Shown: positions 48,701 through 60,261 of the stretch, in pieces
Layout of the letters: each line of letters starts with the position of its first letter
How positions within the stretch are numbered: the stretch's first letter is position 1
Origin: Ciona intestinalis
Lineage: Eukaryota > Chordata > Ascidiacea > Phlebobranchia > Cionidae
DNA length: 64,000 nt
Assembly: GCF_000224145.3 (NCBI RefSeq)
Contig: NC_020175.2
Coordinates: 1,771,231-1,835,230, forward strand
Direction: 5' to 3'
The notes under the pieces: model-generated
What the model was told of the DNA's origin: nothing
The model's input: the letters and a program-made list of their open reading frames with translations, nothing else
Database searches by the model: none
Program-made: the position numbers and the translations under genes

Positions 48701-51700
48701 GTAAAATGGCGCAGGACACACGCATTCGCACGAATCTGTGTCAATTCTTCCGCCGCTCTCACAGATAAGTCCACCGCAGCAGAGACCAACGCTGTCGTTG
48801 TACAGGCCCTCTTTAGTACAAACAGTTGTTAAGTAGATGTGTTAGGTCGACACACACTATATACAAGCTAATATACAGGAATATAGGAGAAATATACCAC
48901 ACATTCCGCATGTCTTCTTGCACAACCCCTCTTGTGATGGATGACAGGTTGTTGTTCGGGCGCCAGGCGGAAGCATTCTTGTGCAATCTGGCTTTGAATC
49001 ATCACAGGTTCCTATAAAACAGTAAAAAAACTTAAGTTTGAAAAATAAAATAAAATTAAATTAAATTAAAAATTTTCTGGGTTATTTTCTCTAATGAGAT
49101 CTTATCAGCGTTTTGTAAACTTGTGCGGTGATGCTTGATAATTAAAACCTACAAAGCTGCAATGTACCTGCGCAATTAAGGCCATCCCAGCCAGGAGAAC
49201 AGGCACAGGTGCATAAGTTTGTATTCAACACACCGCAATTGTAACACCTTATGTGGCATGCTGTAAACACCATCATTTAAGTTTAAAAGAGAACAACATT
49301 TGTTATTGATGATCAAATAAAGTATTCAGTACGCTACGTACTTGATGCATTCAAAGAAACTACGAAATTAAACGAGTATACATACCTAGTTTCTCGTGCT
49401 GACAATCGCTTTTCGTGATTTTATTTGGATTGGTTGGCCAATAATGTTCGTGTATTGGACTTATACATTCAGCTGCAACGATAAAATGAGTTAGGTTGAG
49501 CTATAACGTATTAGAACACCATCATGTACCAGTGACGGTGCCCAAAACGCTAAAACGGGTTTTACTTTCAGCACAAGGGAAAAAATAAGACGTCGTTTCT
49601 TACGACAATAACTTGATTATTAAAATATATTGTTAATTTTTTTGTGTAGTAGGCTGGGATTTAAATGCTTATAGGCGTAATCGTATATCCGAATAACTTG
49701 TTAGTGGCTTTTACATCGCAGTTTGTTCAGAACGTTAATTACCCAAAATACCACGCCGCAAGCTATTGTTTAATGTATTTCGTAAACTAAACTGATGAGG
49801 TTCGTAGGGGCTGGTACAAGATTTTAAAGAGCCTAATTATAATTTAAAATTTAACAACAAATTAATGCTTGATCTTACGCAGCGGAAGTTGTATAAATAT
49901 TCGATTGTGTAGACTGTAGATACGTATGACATTATATATTGTTTGAATTTTTTAATTGGCCGGCCGCCACAAGCTATATTTAATGGTTGCGGATTATTGG
50001 GCGTATATATTTATTCGCTGTACTTGTCTAACTGGTTAAACTCATGCCAGCAATATGTATGTTTCACAATAACTTTGGTGACACGGGAGTTATAAGCACC
50101 TACAGGGGTAAGAGGTAAGATGGGACACTTATATAGCACATACTATTTAAATATCCCGATCGGTATTTAAACAAAGAACAACCTTATATAGAACTCATAA
50201 TACGGTTTTATAATTCTTTTCCGTTCTTTGACTACAATCAAATGGGACCGCAAAATATAATAAAAAGTTGTCCCATCTTCCCCCCACCCAACTATTTATA
50301 TACGTGTATTTGTTTGACGTTTTTTAAATTTGACTGGTACAATTGTCAAGTTTTGTTTTTATTCGTAATATGGAAATTATGGTTTACTGCGTTGGCATAC
50401 ATGGTCGTTCGTTATACAATACATAGTATTCATATACTCTTACCGCATAAGCCATCATCACACCAACCCTCACCGGACTTGCACAAACTACACCACTCGC
50501 CTGCTTTGTAAGGCAAAGGCAGGGCAGGATTGCTCCTGTAATAGATGAATAATATTTGAGACATATCACGTAGACGTCGCTAAGTGAGTATTTTTTCTTC
50601 CCCTTATACATTGAAGCTTTGATCCACCCTTATTAATTGGATAATGGTCGCCTTATCGTCGCGACACAAAATCTAGAAAGGTGTCGTGATGGTTATCGAG
50701 AGGCCATTTGAAAGTTGAAAACGTATTATTAGTTATGATTTTCAGAATCTACAGCGGAATGAATCAAACATGTGTTATTACTAAACAATCAAAAGTGCAT
50801 ACGGTGGACGTTGATATTCACAGACAACAATGAGAGCCCGGATTCGTTCTTCTGTGCAATCTTTCCAACCACATCCGACGAACACAGACTCAGCAGTCGC
50901 AACCTGCGTCAGTCCGGGTTAAAACCGGTAAGAAAACATTTCCCTTTCCCTTGCAAAAGCATTGAAACGACGCTCGATTTACCTGTAAATAGTGACCGCA
51001 TATTTTCCCTTCTTCGCATGTGTTGTTTTCGTAGGTGTAGTAATTGATCTCGTCCCACCAGTCTTGAACGATTAGTAAAGTTAATCTCCGGCTCTGTAAA
51101 TAAATTCAGGTGGAGAAACGAAACGAGGAAGTTTATTTGTTCAATGAAATTACATTCAATTATGAGATTAAAATGTTCCCAATATAATGCTTCCACCCCA
51201 AATTAGATCACATAATATCGGATTCGACATGGTCTGGGCATCAAGCAAAGAGAAAAGCAGTTTACATATAACCTTTTGCTCGCAAAAATGTTAGAATCAT
51301 TTTTATCAATTATATCTTTGCTAAATCTTTAGGCATTTTTAAGGATCGGAGCAAAGTTAAACTTATACGTAAATTTGAATATGATCGTTTTATATTATTT
51401 TTACGCGATCTTTAAGTTCCGGTGTGCCCTTTTAGTCGAGCGGATCACACTGTATTATCAAATATCTGTTCTTTTAACAGTATGGGTGCATATTCTAACA
51501 CAAAATTGCTTTATATTTTAAATAATATAATTTGACAATGATCTAATGTGACGAATTGTTATTCTTCCATGGGTGAGGTTCTGCTATCAACATCATATCA
51601 AAACATCCATAAACCAAAATTTCTTATAAAAGTTAGTTTGACATCATTGAATACTCAATAAATTGGCATTGATTTCTATATAAATAAGTACTTAAAATCT

Positions 51701-52104
51701 ACCTGAGTCTTTGTGCCCATCCATATATTCTGACCAACAAAAGTATACGGAATTTGATCATCTTTCCAGTTTCTCCCATGCTCAAAATTACATTCATTTG
51801 CCCAATTTTGTGCCATTTGTGCCAATCTATCGTCCCAAGCCTGTGTAAGATAACAACAAAATAGATACACAATTCGTTGTCTTTATTTTAAACATATGCA
51901 TTTTACAACCCTTTAGTAGTTACTTGACATCAGGTTAAAAACACATACCATCTTTTCCATATTGCCCGCTGGTGGGCGCACTTGAGCACGTAATATGTTG
52001 TGTTGTTGCAGAATTTCATCGCATTCTTCTTTAGAAAACTCGGTGGCCGGTGCAGTAACCAGGTTAAAAAAGAGAAAGGTAATTGCTATTGTTAACGTGA
52101 CCAT
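45777..52104 (-). CDS. CAP-domain, ShKT-like and EGF transmembrane protein
   Basis: Exons, 5' to 3': 51949-52104, 51703-51840, 50983-51093, 50803-50903, 50444-50535, 49386-49472, 49168-49260, 48898-49011, 48688-48810, 47111 to about 47200, 46327-46485, 45777-45936. Order of parts: signal peptide ([18 protein letters not shown]); CAP/SCP domain ([52 protein letters not shown]); a CRISP-like hinge ([17 protein letters not shown]); a linker; an EGF-like unit ([12 protein letters not shown]); a ShKT-like unit (CKKTCGMC); an EGF-like unit ([12 protein letters not shown]); another ([16 protein letters not shown]); one membrane span ([20 protein letters not shown]); basic stop-transfer [11 protein letters not shown]; and a tail with EIYRGP, SYDDV and SPTYSD. 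The usual CAP GEN glutamate is Gln here. The 48688/47200 junction is unresolved. Function unknown; likely a surface receptor or adhesion protein. Confidence 0.82.
46538..46732 (+). mobile_element. MITE, type A core
   Basis: Intronic in the CAP/EGF gene (between the exons at 46327 and 47111). Starts TATAGTAGAGTGGGGGG; the right terminal repeat is eroded (TTTTTTCCCGGCCCATA). Confidence 0.75.
46903..47089 (-). mobile_element. MITE, type A core
   Basis: Same intron as the copy at 46538, opposite orientation, ending AAGTGTCCCATCTTACCCTAC. The two form an inverted pair 170 bp apart that could fold in the pre-mRNA. Confidence 0.75.
50102..50298 (+). mobile_element. MITE, type A core
   Basis: Intron of the CAP/EGF gene, between exons 5 and 6. 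Ends TGTCCCATCTTCCCCCCACC. Confidence 0.75.
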
Positions 52105-52162
52105 TAAATTGACTCAAACTGTAAATTTGAGAAGAAATTTGATTTTATTATCAGTCATAAAG

Positions 52163-52336
52163 TATGGTGGGGAAAGATGGGACACATTTTACTTCTCGTC
52201 CTATTTGGTAATAAACAAAAACATTCAAATAATTACAAACCCGTATCCTCACGACTAAATCGTTGTTAATTATTTAAAACACGATATTTAAATATTATGT
52301 GCTAAAGGTTTCCCGTCTTTTCCCACGCTACTATAC
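52163..52336 (-). mobile_element. MITE, type A core
   Basis: Starts 59 bases upstream of the CAP/EGF start codon, so it lies in that gene's promoter or 5' UTR. Left end TATGGTGGGGAAAGATGGGA; right end is altered (TTTCCCGTCTTTTCCCACGC). Confidence 0.75.
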
Positions 52337-52359
52337 ATAAAAATATCTATGAAAAAATA

Positions 52360-52450
52360 ACCACATACAAAGTAACATACACGGTAACTCGTTAGATGAC
52401 ACGGGGTGTATGAAACAAAACCCGTGGTATAAAGTTCAAACAGCGTTGAA
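52360..52450 (+). repeat. SINE tail fragment
   Basis: 'aataaccacatacaaagtaacatacacggtaactcg' and 'gacacggggtgtatg' match the tail of the SINE copy at 19740-19830 in reverse. Confidence 0.5.
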
Positions 52451-52995
52451 CAAGAAGATTATGGTTCATGTTTCGATCCGACTAACCTTTAACAGCTGTT
52501 AGTAAAAATTAAATTAGTAATGGAAGTTTAACTTTATTTTGGATTTGTTACAGTAAGTCCTTTTTTGTGAATATATTAAATAACAATAGAAATGGAATTT
52601 ATTAGGGTTTGACTTTTCGATTGAACATAGCTATATAGAAGCATATAGGCTGACTGGTCAGCACTTTTAAAAAGGTAATTATCAACACGAACGACCGGCT
52701 AATATAAACATTTTAATACCAAGTATTTGCTCAATCGATAAATTAAAACAAAATGAAGTTAATATTTTTTAAACATTCAAAAAAAGGCATTTATTGTAAC
52801 AAATCCAAAATAAATTTACTTTAGTACCAGAGGGTAAATGTTGAGTGACGTTTTTCGGATAGGAAATCTCATGCATTGAAGTTTGATCTCACTCTCAATA
52901 TCCATAAACAGTTTGATATTTTGAAACTTTGCTGGTACATATTTGAGAATATCTACCTATATAAATCTTTTCTTTCGTTTGTATGGCTCTTTAAG
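52451..52995. other. Intergenic, no feature seen
   Basis: AT-rich; only frames without coding character. Confidence 0.35.
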
Positions 52996-53194
52996 TATAG
53001 TAATGTTGGGGAAGATGGGACACCCTTTCATTCCATATTCTCGTCCAATTTGGTTGTAAACAAAAAACATTTAAAGAATTATTAAACTGTATGCTCTCGG
53101 CCCCCACAGGCCGTTGTTAATTGTTTGAAACACGATCAGGATACTTGGATATTACGTACTAGAGGTGTCCCATCTTCCCCCACCCTACTATATA
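52996..53194 (-). mobile_element. MITE, type A core
   Basis: Complete copy with a well kept right end, GTGTCCCATCTTCCCCCACC followed by CTACTATATA. Confidence 0.85.
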
Positions 53195-54103
53195 ATGTCA
53201 TAATTTACGATAACGCTTTTCAAAAAATAGATGAATAAATTGCTAATCGTAAGAACCCGATTGGATTGCAATCGTCAGAATAAATAAATATATCACAGGT
53301 TACAACATAATGCTGATACATTCGCAGATACTGCTCCAACTAACTGATTATGGTAACACTGTTCGATTGCCACTTTAGTACCCTATAAGCTCTTGACATT
53401 GAAATGTGATTATATTTGTATTTTGAAGTACGTATCGTTAATTAATCGTATGTCTGTTTGTTTGCCACTGACTAACGTTAATTACTACAATCATTCAAAA
53501 AATGGGATCATAAAAGAATCGTCAAAAATTATTGTTTTTTTTACTCTGTTTATTTTTGTGACAGAAAATGATCGTTAGATTTAACGACGAATAATTTGGT
53601 TTAAACACCGAAGCTCGGTTATGGAATGCAATCTATATATTTATTGATCGTCAAAATACTTAACAATTGTTATTCAACAAATATAAAGGCAACTTTTAGC
53701 CTCAAAATTTCACACATGCAACGTAACTGGAAAATAGCAAGGTTAATACTGCTATCGTATATGACGAACAATAAAAATAAACTCGTAGCTTATAGTTGTC
53801 CAGTTGTATTTGTTATAAACACCGTAAAAAACGAATATTACCTATATTTTTATCATAAATATCTACATATTTATACTGCATATTCAGAATTCGACCGTTA
53901 TAACATAAAAAACTATGATATTCATTGACGTTGTTGTAGCATCTTGACTTTAAACTATAAAAGGGCGGTTCATTCAAGTAACCTTTTTAAAGATTTTAGT
54001 CGTTGTCAAGAAATAAAAATGTTTTCCATATTATTCTTCAGCTATGTCACACCCACTTATTTGCGATTTTGTTTTACTGAATTAAAGGGGTTGCTATGAC
54101 AGG
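53195..54103. other. Intergenic, no gene seen
   Basis: Open frames of up to 100 codons (53626-53928) are Ile/Lys/Tyr/Asn-rich and reflect base composition. Confidence 0.4.
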
Positions 54104-54300
54104 TATAGTAGGGTGGGGAAGACGGTACACCTTTAGCACATTATATCCAGATATACTGATCGTGTTTTAAATAATTAACAACGGTCTATGAGATTAGTGA
54201 GATTAAAGTGTTATTTTTCTTTGAATATTCTTTTTTTACTACCAAATAGGACGAAAAAATAGAAATAAAAAGTGTCCCATCTTTTCCACCTTACCATATA
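54104..54300 (+). mobile_element. MITE, type A core
   Basis: From TATAGTAGGGTGGGGAAGAC to GTGTCCCATCTTTTCCACCT; terminal repeats nearly intact. Confidence 0.85.
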
Positions 54301-54677
54301 TGAAATTATCGGGTGTACTTTAAAACACGTTTTGCTTTATTCTGAAGTGTTTGTATTCAATTTTTAACCGTTGTTATTGAATGATTCCAATAAATTTAGT
54401 ATTGGTATATAATAAAGCATAATTATACTTAAAACAAATACTCATTACTATAATAATGTAAACCAATAAACCCACATGACTTTTGTTCCAATGGAATACT
54501 TGTTTTTACTTAAATGGTTAGCATTTATTCCCACTAACACCGCTTAGTAATGAGTAAATATAAAATACTGAGATATATGCAACTATTGTAACACCACACG
54601 GGGGCGCAGTAGAGCCAGAATCTTAGTAAATGCGGTTTGATTGTAAAGTTTTTAACAATCTCTCGCTTTGTATATTC

Positions 54678-55065
54678 TAGAATGGGGAAAGATGGGACCC
54701 TTAAGCACTCATTGCCCAATATTTCCAAACCCAAAATCTACGATGGTTTTGTGTGGTACCACGAATTAGTACTATCATATACACTTCAAAGAAATATATT
54801 AAACCATACGAGAAGTAATTTATCTATTCGCACAACAGGTGTAACTTTGGAAATTCGAACACAGGCGAGCTAGTTTTATGACACGTAAACTTTATATATT
54901 TCTTTTCTAATTTAAGGAATATTGACCACTGCCCATTTTTCTTGTTTTAATATCCCAGTTTTTAAAATGGCCTGAAATATTTCAGCTTATTTTATTAAAT
55001 TACGATACTGGATTGATGATTCAAATTAACAAACTACCAAAAAATGTTGACAGTTTTAATATGAT
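54678..55065 (+). mobile_element. MITE, type B core, right end unclear
   Basis: Starts GAATGGGGAAAGATGGGACC and carries 'cattgcccaatatttccaaa', 'accacgaattagtactatc' and 'catacgagaagtaatttatc'. Further right, 'atatttcagcttattttattaaa' and 'gattgatgattcaaa' recur at 62520-62575. Confidence 0.6.
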
Positions 55066-55138
55066 TTACCGAGCACCACGTGTAACAGCATCATACAAAT
55101 TTAATTGATTTTGTATTACTTACTTTATAATTTAAACA

Positions 55139-55290
55139 TACGGTATTTAGTAAACAAAGAACATTCAAAGAATTAGAAAACCGTATTCCCATGACTTTCA
55201 TAGACCGTTGTTGATTGTTTAAAACATGATCATAATATGTAGGTATTATATGTGCCAAAGGTGTCCCGTTTTCCCCCACCCATACTATAT
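55139..55290 (-). mobile_element. MITE, type A core, left end missing
   Basis: Core from 'atttagtaaacaaagaacattc' to GGTGTCCCGTTTTCCCCCAC and CCATACTATATA. Confidence 0.75.
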
Positions 55291-56559
55291 ATATTATAAA
55301 AAAAAATGGCGTTATAAAAAAACTATACCCTGCATGTATTTATAGATTTGTTAAACGTATGATCTCGTGTTATGATCTATCCGTATAGTGGACCAGGAAT
55401 CTTTGGGTTGTGCATATTTAACTGAGAAATCGACAAGCAATTAAACGCGGCAGTATACGACATGAACAATATAATTGGCGCATTATAATTAGATTGTATA
55501 CCACGCACTACCTAAAAAGTTAAGCTATAACTGACGTCAGGTATTATTTATTGGTATCCGGCAACACTAATAAATGAAATTTTGTCAAAATGTAAGCCCT
55601 CGTATCTATTTAAATTTTGACGCTAAATAATCCATTTATGCAGTATAATACCAAACATACAAAATGTTTCAGTTTGTATCACTTTATTATGCATCACGTT
55701 TTTGGGATAAATACACATCAGGATTTAACAAAATATGTTAAATACAATATGGCGGTATTGCTTTCACTTAAAAGTGTTAACAATTAAGATGGGAAAAATA
55801 AAACAGTAAATATATTCTTTAAATCGAACTTTTGTTGTAAATCTTCTATTTTAATAATTTATTCATGTTTAAAACGATGTTTGTTTCGGCGTCATGCTGC
55901 TCGTTAGGTATAACTTCACTCGGGACATTTTAGTATCGAGTTGCTCAAAATTGTTAGGGTTGTCAACTGAATAGCGATGTTTTCGATTGAGTTAATATTT
56001 CTATACATGATGGCATCAGCTAGTAAGATAGAAAACAACCTTGTTATTACTCGTGCTGTAATAATATAATTCATGAAAAACAAACATGGTCTTATCAAAT
56101 CTATTCCGAAGACAAACATACGGCTGATAGAATTCAGTCAGCGCGGTTTGGGCGACATCACTCAGAGCTCTAGCTCTTATCTTGCTTATCGAGCAAGCGA
56201 TAAAACAAGCAGTAACGAGAAAACAAGAGAAAGAAGGCTAGCTTCCTGGAGAAGACCAAGATAAAGTATCTCAAAATTCAGGAAACGGTCCAAGACCGAA
56301 GCTCCAAAGCTCTTGTGTTCAGTTAAACTCTGATAGTGAATAAGCTTCGTGTATTGTACCGACCCATTGTCAATCATGCAAACTTGATATTATATTGACA
56401 AGAGAAGAAGGCAGTTTAAATTAAAACTCTAAAGTAGAGAGACATTAATCTCAGCTGACAAGGCAGGTGGTCACAGTAAGTTCATTTAAATAGTTGGCCA
56501 ACAACAGCTTTTCCAAGAAAGTATTTTTGTTTCAGGTCTATACAAAAATAACACACATA
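55291..56559. other. Upstream region of the FOG gene
   Basis: No repeat or gene recognised. Purine-rich sequence at 56180-56270 and an acceptor-like TTTTTGTTTCAG at 56524-56535 occur before the ATG. Confidence 0.4.
56534..56535 (+). promoter_or_regulatory. Unpaired splice acceptor before the FOG start
   Basis: TTTTTGTTTCAG ends 24 bases before the ATG at 56560, with a pyrimidine tract. Either a 5' UTR intron or a spliced-leader addition site. Confidence 0.4.
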
Positions 56560-59500
56560 ATGTCCCGTAGAAAGCAAAGTAATCCACAACACGTACATAA
56601 CCACGATGATGATTTCATTGGTAAGTTGTCTGTATACTCTGTTAATAAATAAATAGGTGGAAATATGTTAGTATAACTTTGGGTGTATGCAGTTACGCGT
56701 AATAGTAAAAATTGTTTACGTAGGTATTTAAATTGGCAAAAAAATGTTACGTTTGCACATTCAAATGTGTGGTATATATGATAAGAATATTCTACATAGA
56801 TGTGGCATTACGGTACAATGTAAAAGCAAAGAAACAGTTTTGCCCGATATCTAGGCTACGGAATGGGCTTTTGAGTTTCTATATAGTCAAAAGCGTGAAG
56901 GCCTTTACGCATAGGAGAACTCATTCCTTTCCTTGGTACACCTACAGCGGCCAGAAAAAGTTTGTTTCTTTATTGTCCGTCCGACATTTCGTATGCTCTG
57001 CGATAAGATCTTATCTCGGTATTCCATTTCTGTGTCGGCCGTATCAGCCAGATCAAATACTTCCCCCTCGTCCCTTATCTGCGCTTGCTAAGTTCGAGCT
57101 GGAGAGAATTTACACTCAGCAAAATCGATGAGCGCTTATATATACTCGACAGCGAGCTACTGACGATTGAAAAGCTAACCTTCGAAAAACGAACGGTTGA
57201 CAAAGAGAATCAATTTTACATTCAACTTCCATAGCGGTTATGTTCTTAATTGAAAAATCAACGTCATTTGAACGCAGAATCTCTTTCTAGTTTCGAACAT
57301 TGCTGATAAAATAAATATTAGTTAATGTTTTATTAAACTTATTTCTAACTTTTGTAGAAACGCATAAAAGCAAAAAAACAAAATACATGACCCGATTACA
57401 AGATGAAAGTCCTAAAGATCAACATTTGGAAAGGTGCTACATTTATTAGTATAAGTATAAATTTGATATATAGTGGGGTGGGGGAAGATGGGACACCTTC
57501 AACACATAGTATTCAAAAATGCGGATTGTGTTTAAAAAAAAATAACAACAAAAAAAGAAAAAAAAACGTTTTTTTGGTAATGTGTTTGACATTTAGAACG
57601 GATATCATCTTCGAAATCCCTTTTTATTTCACCGTAATTCAATTTGGAACGCTGCATCGTTTAAAACTTACACTAGTACGTGAAATAGTTGACGCCTAAA
57701 TGTTTCTTTTATTAAAAACAGTGCACCAACAACAAATACAAACGAACTTGACTACAAATACTCAGATTCGAGTCAATCCTCGGGTGAACCAGGATCCCCT
57801 CTGCCGAACAGTAAGTTACATTATTATAAAATTAATAATTTGAAGATCCCTGTTTATATTATATATCTTACGCAGCACACAGCAAGCTTGGTGTAATTTT
57901 ATAATTTCCGAGCATGAGCAGAGGTTTATTTTACTTTGCAGGAATAAATGTTGAGAGAAAGTTTGGTTGCAGCAGATGTGGTGTTGCTTTTCTACAGAGG
58001 AGCTCACTTGAGGTACACCAGGAGAACTACTGCACTGGTCAGCGTTACAAGTTGGAATGCAAGATATGCGGAGCCAAATTTTCCGATAAAGACATGTTCG
58101 AGGTTGGTAGAACGCTTAAGCCATAGCCTACCTATATATAAATCTAAAGCGCATATTCTTTGCAGATGCACATGGAAGTACATTCGTGGAAATTTACTTG
58201 TCACCTATGCCAGACGCAATATGAGACCCAAGAGTCCTATGATAGACACTTCGCAGTGCATGTAACGAAACCAAATGGATCGTGCAAAATTTGTACTTAC
58301 AAGTCACTTTCGCCAGAAGATATGACAAAGCATTTGAAAGTACATCGGAATTATTCTGGTAATCATTTTCCAACTGACTGTAAAAATGCTAGTCAAGGAA
58401 AAGTAAAAGAAGACTTACCATGTGCAACGGAGCGCGAAGAAACTGGAGACGCATGTGTGCAGAGTAGTAAGGCGATAACGAAGGTAAAACCACCTGAAAA
58501 ATCGAATGAACCTAAAGAGGGTAGTTTTACATGCATTGTGTGTTCTGTATGTTTTGACGAGGTCGACTCGCTGCAGCAGCACTTACTAAATGTACATGCG
58601 TCTAACCAACCAAAGAAAGCTGTAATGAAACCTAAAGAAGCATCCATTCCGAACTTTCGTCGCCACAGCATTGCAGTGAACCGGATAGAACCAGAAATAT
58701 CATCGAGCCCACATCATTCTGCTGTTGGGATAAAGCGCAAGTTTTCGGATGTTGAACAAAGAAATATTCCTGCTCGACGCAATGATATGTTTCTAAAGTT
58801 TGCTCAAGAAAACTCCTCTCGTAATGAAGGGGTGCTAATGGGGAGACCTATCATACGTTACCCGGGAACAAACAACCACGTCTCACCTGAAAGATATCGT
58901 TGCACAGATTGTGATATCAGCTTTGAGAGTTTAAACAATTTCAGAGTGCATAAAAAGTATTATTGTTCCGAAAGACGGGTAATAATGAAAGAAAGCGAAA
59001 TTAACAGGGCAAATAAAAATCCAGCAAAGAAGAAGCGCGCGTCAAAAGCTGGTTCCCAAGAGGGAGAATCAATGCATCATGAACCAGACGAAGATAAACA
59101 AACATCACCAGAATCCAGTGTGAAGTCGACCAAGGAAACAGAGCAGCGACCACTTCGCAAAACCCCCGCGCGTCACTCTCGAAAAGTTAAGAAATACGAA
59201 TGCAAGGAATGCAGTATCCGATTTTCCAAGTTTGACACCTACTTGGCCCATAAGAAGTATTACTGTGAGAGTCGAAGAAGTGAAAAATCGACAGGAAAAC
59301 ATCCCCACGTCATACCACATGACAAAAGCAGCGAATCATCGTCGGACGCTGATACACATCCAGTTGATAGGTAAGTCGTGTTTAGGCATCAACATTCACA
59401 CATTTTTAATAATAGTAAGGTGGGGTAAAAAAGGTCACGGGGAAAAGTAGAATATTTTCTTTTTTTAGTCAAAAAATGAACTCCACTCCGCCTGTTCACG

Positions 59501-60261
59501 AATCGCTAAAGTGTACGAAGCGATAAATAACTCATCGTATGTTTTATTACATTTCTTATGAGTGCGATAAATTATCAAGGTATGATGGTAAAATTTCCTG
59601 GTAGTACTCAAAACTTTATTATTTTAAAATATTGGGCAATATGTACTTACGTGTCCCACTTTCCCCCAGTCCCACTATATGTACCAATAAAAAGTTGGAT
59701 AGTTTTAATAAGAAATCCTAAACAAGCTGTTTGAACTGATATGCTATACATATGTTCACTAATGTTGTGATTTTTGTGCATGTTTAAAGGTCTAACCTCC
59801 GTAGGAATAGCCTTGGGACGAACCGTAGTCCATTCCAGGAGCCTCTTCGTCATGATTTGCTTCCCGACTTTCCATTTCCCTATCCTGATATACACATGAT
59901 GTTGGGTGATCCAAACCAAGTTTCAGCTCTGCTTACGCCACTTGTAAAGCTTTATATTTCATCCATGAAGTACAACATGCTCCAGTCAGAAAGGAAAGTT
60001 GGAAATCGTCGAGTCCCAAATTTGGATAACGATTCAGTGACCCGAGACGATGCTGCAGGGCATTCACCACGCGCACGAAGCGACAACCCTTCAGTTAAAC
60101 TCCGCCCGATTAAAACAGAAAAGAACGAAGACGAACTTGTCCGTTCCGCGGCTCCAACGGAAACTTCCCGCGCCGAAAACGTTCACTCTTTAAAAACTTT
60201 AAACCCCTCTATTATTCAATTCCCTGTAAGCATAAAACAAGAAGCTGTGACAACAATATAA
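56560..60261 (+). CDS. ZFPM: Friend of GATA (FOG/ZFPM) zinc-finger cofactor
   Basis: Nuclear cofactor that binds the N-finger of GATA factors. Exons 56560-56620, 57358-57433, 57722-57810, 57942-58102, 58166-59370 and 59790-60261 join in phase to 687 residues (vertebrate FOG is about 1000-1150). The first residues MSRRKQSNPQH are the NuRD-recruiting motif shared by FOG and SALL proteins. Seven zinc-finger units follow: a CCHC finger ending HQENYC, two C2H2 fingers (CKICGAKF, CHLCQTQY), a C2H2 CKICTYKS, a C2H2 CIVCSVCF, and two CCHC fingers ending HKKYYC (CTDCDISF, CKECSIRF). CCHC fingers with the YYC ending are the FOG signature and separate it from SALL. The C-terminus has SUMO-type sites IKTE and IKQE. 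No PxDLS CtBP site was found. The exon 5 to exon 6 join (59370/59790) spans a type B MITE. Confidence 0.87.
56733..57131 (+). other. Unexplained 132-codon open frame in FOG intron 1
   Basis: A GC-richer stretch (about 56820-57130) inside the first intron is open for 132 codons. The product is Cys/Arg/Tyr-rich and resembles no family I know; there is no conserved start context. It may be a chance frame in an unrecognised repeat or a regulatory element. Confidence 0.2.
57469..57552 (+). mobile_element. MITE, type A core, left end only
   Basis: TATAGTGGGGTGGGGGAAGA and 'gacaccttcaacacatagtattc' present; runs into poly-A at 57533-57570 in FOG intron 2. Confidence 0.7.
59408..59685 (-). mobile_element. 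MITE, type B core
   Basis: In the last FOG intron. Carries 'ttcacgaatcgctaaagtg', 'aataactcatcgtatgttttatta', 'aaaatattgggcaatatgtactta' and ends GTGTCCCACTTTCCCCCAGT; left end TAGTAAGGTGGGGTAAAA. Confidence 0.7.

Noticed and set aside
53626-53928. Open frame of 100 codons
   Set aside because: Composition of AT-rich spacer (Ile, Lys, Tyr, Asn); no splice context or known motif.
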